Below, piece by piece: positions 59,876 through 64,000 of a DNA stretch of 64,000 bases. Position 1 is the stretch's first letter. The number at the start of each line of letters is the position of its first letter. The notes beneath the pieces are model-generated. The model searched no databases. It was not told the DNA's origin and saw only the letters and a list, made by a program, of their open reading frames with translations. Source of the DNA: Flavobacterium fontis (GTDB lineage: Bacteria; Bacteroidota; Bacteroidia; Flavobacteriales; Flavobacteriaceae); the NCBI RefSeq assembly GCF_900129405.1, contig NZ_FQVQ01000010.1, forward strand, positions 50,342 to 114,341, written 5' to 3'. Both the position numbers and the translations under genes were made by a program.

Positions 59876-59883
59876 CAAAGGTA
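59876..59883 (-). promoter_or_regulatory. -7 element TACCTTTG 4 bp before the ABC ATPase ATG
   Basis: Minus-strand exact TAnnTTTG, then TGCC, then the ATG. Near-identical to the rluF junction (TATCTTTG, TGTC, ATG). Confidence 0.6.
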
Positions 59884-60102
59884 AATAAACCAAAAGTCTT
59901 CAGCGCCACTAGTTTCGCATTTACCCTTAAAAAAGGAACAAAATTGAAGTATAAAAGCAAAGATTGCCAAATTGCTGTTCTTGGCCTCTAGAATTGCGAT
60001 ATTAAAAATTTTGTATTTACTAATTTTTTACTTAAAAATTTAAATACGTCAAAAAAAATCATTAAAAATATTTACACTTCCACAATCATTACCCCTATTT
60101 AA

Positions 60103-60125
60103 AGGTAAAAACTCTCTTTTTACCT
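60103..60125. promoter_or_regulatory. Perfect inverted repeat, possible operator or RNA hairpin
   Basis: AGGTAAAAA (60103-60111) and TTTTTACCT (60117-60125) around CTCTC. There is no T tract after it on the plus strand, so it is less likely a terminator for that strand. Confidence 0.5.
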
Positions 60126-60259
60126 ATACATCATTACAACATTGGTGTTTTTTGTACGCTAAATCCCACACAGAAAACAGCAGTAAAGTCAGGTCGATTC
60201 AACTTCAATACGCGCGAAGGTTAAAGGAATTACAAGGGATAAATAAAGAAAACCAACCT

Positions 60260-60276
60260 TGTATAGTTTTTATACA
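60260..60276. promoter_or_regulatory. Small inverted repeat TGTATA-GTTTT-TATACA upstream of the giant gene
   Basis: Perfect 6-bp arms (60260-60265 and 60271-60276) about 35 bp before the -7 box at 60310. A possible activator or repressor site. Confidence 0.4.
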
Positions 60277-60309
60277 CTACAGGAAAACTTTTTGTGTTTA
60301 CAAGCCTTA

Positions 60310-60317
60310 TAAATTTG
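60310..60317 (+). promoter_or_regulatory. -7 element TAAATTTG for the giant surface-protein gene
   Basis: Exact TAnnTTTG, 27 bp before the ATG at 60345. The nearest TTG (60292-60294) is 15 bp upstream, a little closer than usual. Confidence 0.5.
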
Positions 60318-60344
60318 AGAATCAACAAAATCAAACAATAAATC

Positions 60345-63300
60345 ATGAAAAAATTTTTATTATTAATTTTCCTATTGTCATTTGCATTAGGACGATCACA
60401 AGGGGCAGCACCCGGTGATCCCGGAAGAAACTCCTGGGATGTGATTTCCCTATTTTCAGGAGCTTACACCAATCTTCCCGGTACCAATTTTAACCCATTT
60501 TGGGGACAAACAAACAATCACCCTAACAACATGACAACGCCTTCGTATGGTGGTGATGAAGTAAGGCAATACCAAAATACGGGTAGTTATCAGGGCACTG
60601 AGACCCAAAGTGATGTAAATGTATCGGCAATGACGCGATTTCACATTGAAATTTATTCCTCAACATTGACATCGATTCGTTTATCTTTGATCAAAATCAC
60701 TGCGGGAACTGTTGAAATCCCAACCACTTTGCCACTGATTCCTGGGCAATGGAATGTGTTTGATATCGATATTTCGGGGCCAGCATTTGCAGCAATTCGT
60801 CCCAATTTCCGACAAATAAAATACGACCAACCTGCTGGTGCTGGGAATATTCAAAATTTAATTGTCGATAATTTATTCTTTTGGAGACCGGCAACGTTAC
60901 AGCCTCCTACAGTTGGGACATTTACTGTACCTGCACAATCCGTTGGAGCCGCGCCATTCACCTTAACGCCTCCCACTTCCAACAATACCAGTCCGTTTAC
61001 TTACACCAGTAGCAATACGGCAGTAGCTACCATTTCGGGAAACACCCTTACAGTAGTTGGAGCTGGAACCTCAACCATTACCGCACTTCAAGTATCGGAC
61101 GGCATCTATGGTCCTAGTAGCACACCGGCAACCTTGACCGTGAGCTTCCCTGCACCGGGTCCGTCGCCAACACCACCACCCCGAAGTGCAAGCAATGTAG
61201 TATCCATGTTTACGGGTACACCCACTACCTATGCCAATGTAGTTAACGCCATTCGAGCACCATGGACAGCTGGTACGACCATGACTGAAATACCAAATGG
61301 ATCAAACACTTGTCTTCGCCTCGAAAACTTTGGATACTTAGGTTACATTACCCCTGGGGCGAATTTTAGTGTTGTAGGGATGACCAAATTACATGTTGAC
61401 ATTTATTTGAACACCCCCATATCAAACATGTTTGTTGTGCTTTTAGCACCTGGAGATCAAATGTATAACACAGGACCTCTTGTCGCTGGTTGGAATTCAT
61501 TAGACATTAACTTGTCTGCTTACCCTGGAGCAAATCTTGCCAATATTTACGGTATCAAATTTGAACAAAATGTAGGTCCCACACGTCAAATCTATTTGGA
61601 CAATATTTACTTCTATGTAGCGGGTACCGAACCTACAATCACTGATTTTACCCTGCCTGAAAAAGTATTTGGAGATGCGCCATTTACCATTACACCCCCT
61701 ACTTCGAATAGTGCTGGAGCGTTTACCTACAGCAGTAACAATCCGAGTGTAGCAACCGTTTCTGGAAATACGATTACAATCACGGGTATTGGAACAGCAA
61801 CCATTACAGCAAGTCAAGCAGCCAACGGTATCTATGATGCTGGATCTATTACCGCGCCTTTGGTAGTAGCTGCACCCCCTTTAACCACACCTGCACCGAC
61901 CCCTCCAGCGCGCAATCCTTGGGATGTTATCTCATTGTATAGCAATGCCTACAGCAATGTACCTTCGGTGGCTTGGCAAGGAGTATCTGCCCTTTCTGAC
62001 GAAGTTTTAGCGGGTAATGACACCAAAAAAATGAGTAACTTCTTGATTGAGTTGGTCAATTTTGCTGGAACCAATGTGTCGCAAATGACCACACTTCACA
62101 TGGACATTTACACTACAGATTGTACAGGCTTTAATATTTGGTTATTAAACAACGGCGATCGTAATGCGCAATTTTTCCCTACCTTAAATACTTGGTTTAG
62201 TGTTGATATTCCCTTATCTACCTATGCCAACAATGGATTGAACTTAGCCAACATAATTCAATTAAAATTTGAGAGTTTGAATGGCCCTGGAAAAACGGTT
62301 TATGTCGATAATATTTATTTTTATCGTCCAGCAACTTTATTACCGCCAACCGTAGGTTCTTTCAGCGTTCCTGCGAAAAATGTGGGGGATGCTACCTTCA
62401 CCATTACTCCCCCTACTTCGAATAATACAAATCCGTTCACCTACACCAGTAGCAATACCAACGTAGCTACGATTGTAAACGGAAATCAAATTCAAATTGT
62501 ATCGGGAGGAACAACAACGATTACGGCGTCTCAAGCGCAAGATGGAACCTACGGCCCGAGCAGTGCAACCGCTTTATTTGTGGTAAACTTCCCTCCTCCA
62601 GGTCCATCGCCTATTCCTCCTGCTCGTGATCCTGACACTGTGATTTCGATGTACACCGGAACACCTTCTACTTATGCAAATCCGGTAGGTTACACCATGA
62701 TTCGCGCTCCTTGGACAGCGGCGACAACGTTGACCGAAATTCCTAATGGAAGCAATACTTGCTTACGTGTGGATAACTTAGGCTTTTTGGGCTATGTTAC
62801 GAGTACAGAACCTGTTCGTTTCAGTGTTGTAGGAATGACACACTTGCATTTGGACGTTTATGTAAATACCGCTTTTTCTAACTTATTCTTCTGGTTGTTA
62901 ACCGATGGTGATCAACGCAGAGACATCGTAGACTTACAACCCGGTTGGAATTCAATCACCATTGATTTGAATGAATTTTCGGGAGCTAACTTATCCAATG
63001 TATATGGGTTCAAGTTTGAGCAAAACCAACCCGGACCCCTACAAATCTATTTGGACAACATTTACTTCAGTAACGATACGTACTATATGGATGCGGATGG
63101 GGATGGATTTGGAAATCCTGCTTCACCTGTCATCGGTCAACAAATTGGTGCTGTCATGAATGATAACGATTGTGATGACACCCGTGCTTCGGTTCGTCCT
63201 GGTGCACCCGAAGTTTGTTTCGACGGTTTAGATAATGACTGTAACGGAGTGATTGACAATATCGGTCAGCCTGGAGGATGTACCCCCATTGTGAGTACAA

Positions 63301-64000
63301 TTCCAACAGCAACCTGTGGTACTGAAGTAGCTTACGGAGGTATCGTGTATTCCAGCTGGGTAACCGGGGCTCAAGGCTACCGTTTCCGAGTGACAGAGGT
63401 TAACCCTGCCGATGATTCTGAAATTCCTGGAACACAAGTGATTGTGGATATGGTATTGCGTAATTTATACTTACACAACTTGTCGAACTACAAGTACAAT
63501 GCGAAGTTTAAAGTTGAAGTAGCCGTTCGTTTCAACAACGTATGGCAACCGACCTACAGCGCCCCCTGTTTCTTGTTGACGCCAACACCTGTTAGTTCTA
63601 TGATTGGTTGTGGTACTCAAGTAACGGGAATCAATACGCAAATCTTCAGTACTATTGTGCAACGAAGCAATGGTTATCGTTATCGTGTACAACGTTTAGA
63701 CAGCTCGTTACAGCCTGCTGGTCCTGTTCAGGAAATCACTTCGGGTATCCGTAACTTTACGTTTGCTTCGGTAACTGATTTCCGTTACGACGCGAATTAT
63801 AGCGTCTCATGTGCAGTGCGTAACACCGACGGTTCGTTCTTGCCTTACGGTCCAAGCTGTACAATTCAAGCACCGAAACACCCTACGACGCAAGTTCGTG
63901 GTACTCAGTGTAACGATTATGCGGTGACCAGCTACAGTGAGCGTATATCGGCTGATGCTGTTCAATCGGCGGCACAATACCGTTTCCGTTTGTTTAATGA
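60345..64000 (+). CDS. Giant secreted modular surface protein, 5' part (runs past the window end)
   Basis: At least 1218 residues with no stop before 64000. Signal peptide MKKFLLLIFLLSFALGRSQG. Four jelly-roll/carbohydrate-binding-like modules (each ending in YLDNIYF or similar) lie at about 60423-60895, 61190-61635, 61919-62335 and 62634-63085. Three Big-like beta domains sit between them (for example PFTYTSSNTAVATISGN, TSTITALQ). A MopE-type metal-binding segment follows (YYMDADGDGFGN, NDNDCDD, PGAPEVCFDGLDNDCNG; about 63085-63255). Then ~100-residue repeats of the YRFRV type with paired cysteines run to the edge. A T9SS sorting domain is expected at the unseen C-terminus. Likely surface glycan binding or adhesion; an enzyme domain further on is possible. 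Confidence 0.9.
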   Translation, partial: MKKFLLLIFLLSFALGRSQGAAPGDPGRNSWDVISLFSGAYTNLPGTNFNPFWGQTNNHPNNMTTPSYGGDEVRQYQNTGSYQGTETQSDVNVSAMTRFHIEIYSSTLTSIRLSLIKITAGTVEIPTTLPLIPGQWNVFDIDISGPAFAAIRPNFRQIKYDQPAGAGNIQNLIVDNLFFWRPATLQPPTVGTFTVPAQSVGAAPFTLTPPTSNNTSPFTYTSSNTAVATISGNTLTVVGAGTSTITALQVSDGIYGPSSTPATLTVSFPAPGPSPTPPPRSASNVVSMFTGTPTTYANVVNAIRAPWTAGTTMTEIPNGSNTCLRLENFGYLGYITPGANFSVVGMTKLHVDIYLNTPISNMFVVLLAPGDQMYNTGPLVAGWNSLDINLSAYPGANLANIYGIKFEQNVGPTRQIYLDNIYFYVAGTEPTITDFTLPEKVFGDAPFTITPPTSNSAGAFTYSSNNPSVATVSGNTITITGIGTATITASQAANGIYDAGSITAPLVVAAPPLTTPAPTPPARNPWDVISLYSNAYSNVPSVAWQGVSALSDEVLAGNDTKKMSNFLIELVNFAGTNVSQMTTLHMDIYTTDCTGFNIWLLNNGDRNAQFFPTLNTWFSVDIPLSTYANNGLNLANIIQLKFESLNGPGKTVYVDNIYFYRPATLLPPTVGSFSVPAKNVGDATFTITPPTSNNTNPFTYTSSNTNVATIVNGNQIQIVSGGTTTITASQAQDGTYGPSSATALFVVNFPPPGPSPIPPARDPDTVISMYTGTPSTYANPVGYTMIRAPWTAATTLTEIPNGSNTCLRVDNLGFLGYVTSTEPVRFSVVGMTHLHLDVYVNTAFSNLFFWLLTDGDQRRDIVDLQPGWNSITIDLNEFSGANLSNVYGFKFEQNQPGPLQIYLDNIYFSNDTYYMDADGDGFGNPASPVIGQQIGAVMNDNDCDDTRASVRPGAPEVCFDGLDNDCNGVIDNIGQPGGCTPIVSTIPTATCGTEVAYGGIVYSSWVTGAQGYRFRVTEVNPADDSEIPGTQVIVDMVLRNLYLHNLSNYKYNAKFKVEVAVRFNNVWQPTYSAPCFLLTPTPVSSMIGCGTQVTGINTQIFSTIVQRSNGYRYRVQRLDSSLQPAGPVQEITSGIRNFTFASVTDFRYDANYSVSCAVRNTDGSFLPYGPSCTIQAPKHPTTQVRGTQCNDYAVTSYSERISADAVQSAAQYRFRLFN
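60423..63085 (+). repeat. Duplicated two-module unit (~1.44-1.5 kb) inside the giant gene
   Basis: Modules 1 and 3 begin WDVISLFSGAY / WDVISLYSNAY and end WRPATLQPPTVG / YRPATLLPPTVG. Modules 2 and 4 begin VVSMFTGTPTTYAN / VISMYTGTPSTYAN. The intervening Big-like domains pair the same way. Offsets between corresponding points are about 1440-1500 bp, so an ancestral unit (module-Big-module-Big) was duplicated in tandem, the last Big domain being replaced by the MopE segment. Confidence 0.85.

Larger units (their letters stand above)
59872..60344. other. Divergent intergenic region between the ABC ATPase and the giant surface protein
   Basis: 473 bp, AT-rich, no supported ORF (an 88-codon frame at 60152-60418 overlaps the next gene in another frame and has no family resemblance). 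It holds the promoter of the ABC gene at its left edge, two inverted repeats (60103-60125 and 60260-60276) and a -7 box at 60310. Confidence 0.7.

Noticed and set aside
60152..60418. 88-codon open frame overlapping the start of the giant gene
   Set aside because: It ends inside the well-supported gene at 60345 in another frame and has a composition typical of translated AT-rich intergenic DNA.

Overview
The window reads as chromosomal DNA of a member of the Flavobacteriaceae, most likely Flavobacterium or a close relative. The evidence is the Bacteroidota-type promoter signature (TTG, a 17-23 bp spacer, then TAnnTTTG) in front of many genes, several secreted proteins with type IX secretion (T9SS) sorting domains of type A or B, an ECF sigma/FecR/TonB-receptor locus, a signal peptidase I with the long Bacteroidota architecture, and a housekeeping gene order (parA-parB-DUF5683-dapB-lepB-WbqC) that I recall as typical of flavobacteria. 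No tRNA, rRNA, CRISPR array, prophage or intact insertion sequence was seen.

Layout. 1-1795: the end of a LysR regulator (cut by the window edge) and a T9SS-sorted secreted protein. 1796-2191: a gene-free island with short tandem repeats and a structured repeat element. 2192-8452: dienoyl-CoA reductase-like SDR, then chromosome partitioning (parA, parB), DUF5683, dapB, lepB and a WbqC protein. 8438-14461 (minus): TPR protein and ribH, then mutL, two rhomboid proteases and an EEP-fold hydrolase in one tight run. 14602-24793 (plus): recF, a rhodanese-thioredoxin lipoprotein, DUF2461, murB, a PaiB-like protein, a GT2 glycosyltransferase, an ECF sigma factor, TonB, an MFS transporter, lipA and gapA. 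24826-33020: a TPR hybrid histidine kinase, PNP and lpxK on the minus strand, a Nif3-like protein, a coiled-coil protein with a degenerate zinc ribbon, an alpha/beta hydrolase and rluF.

33021-34793 is 1.8 kb without a convincing gene. It holds two tandem copies of a ~415-425 bp unit, arrays of 7-bp repeats, a second copy of the structured element, and an orphan intrinsic terminator. 34794-39833 has an LRR-containing T9SS protein, a GNAT acetyltransferase, folD and ffh. 39966-46463 is a probable cell-surface-signalling locus: three lipoproteins on the minus strand, divergent from ECF sigma, FecR and a TonB receptor with an N-terminal STN signalling domain. 46493-59871 has argS, a 1524-residue type B T9SS adhesin with nine ~71-residue repeats, fabH, a Ycf48-like T9SS protein, an S9 peptidase, a DUF2975/HTH pair and an orphan ABC ATPase. 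From 60345 to the window end runs the start of a giant secreted modular protein (at least 1218 residues, no stop reached).

The most interesting observations are: the ~90-nt element present twice (2034-2124 and 34178-34263), whose two copies differ by compensatory base changes in two predicted helices; four genes whose -7 promoter element ends exactly 4 bp before the ATG, suggesting leaderless mRNAs; the surface-signalling locus with its divergent lipoproteins; and the internally duplicated giant surface protein.
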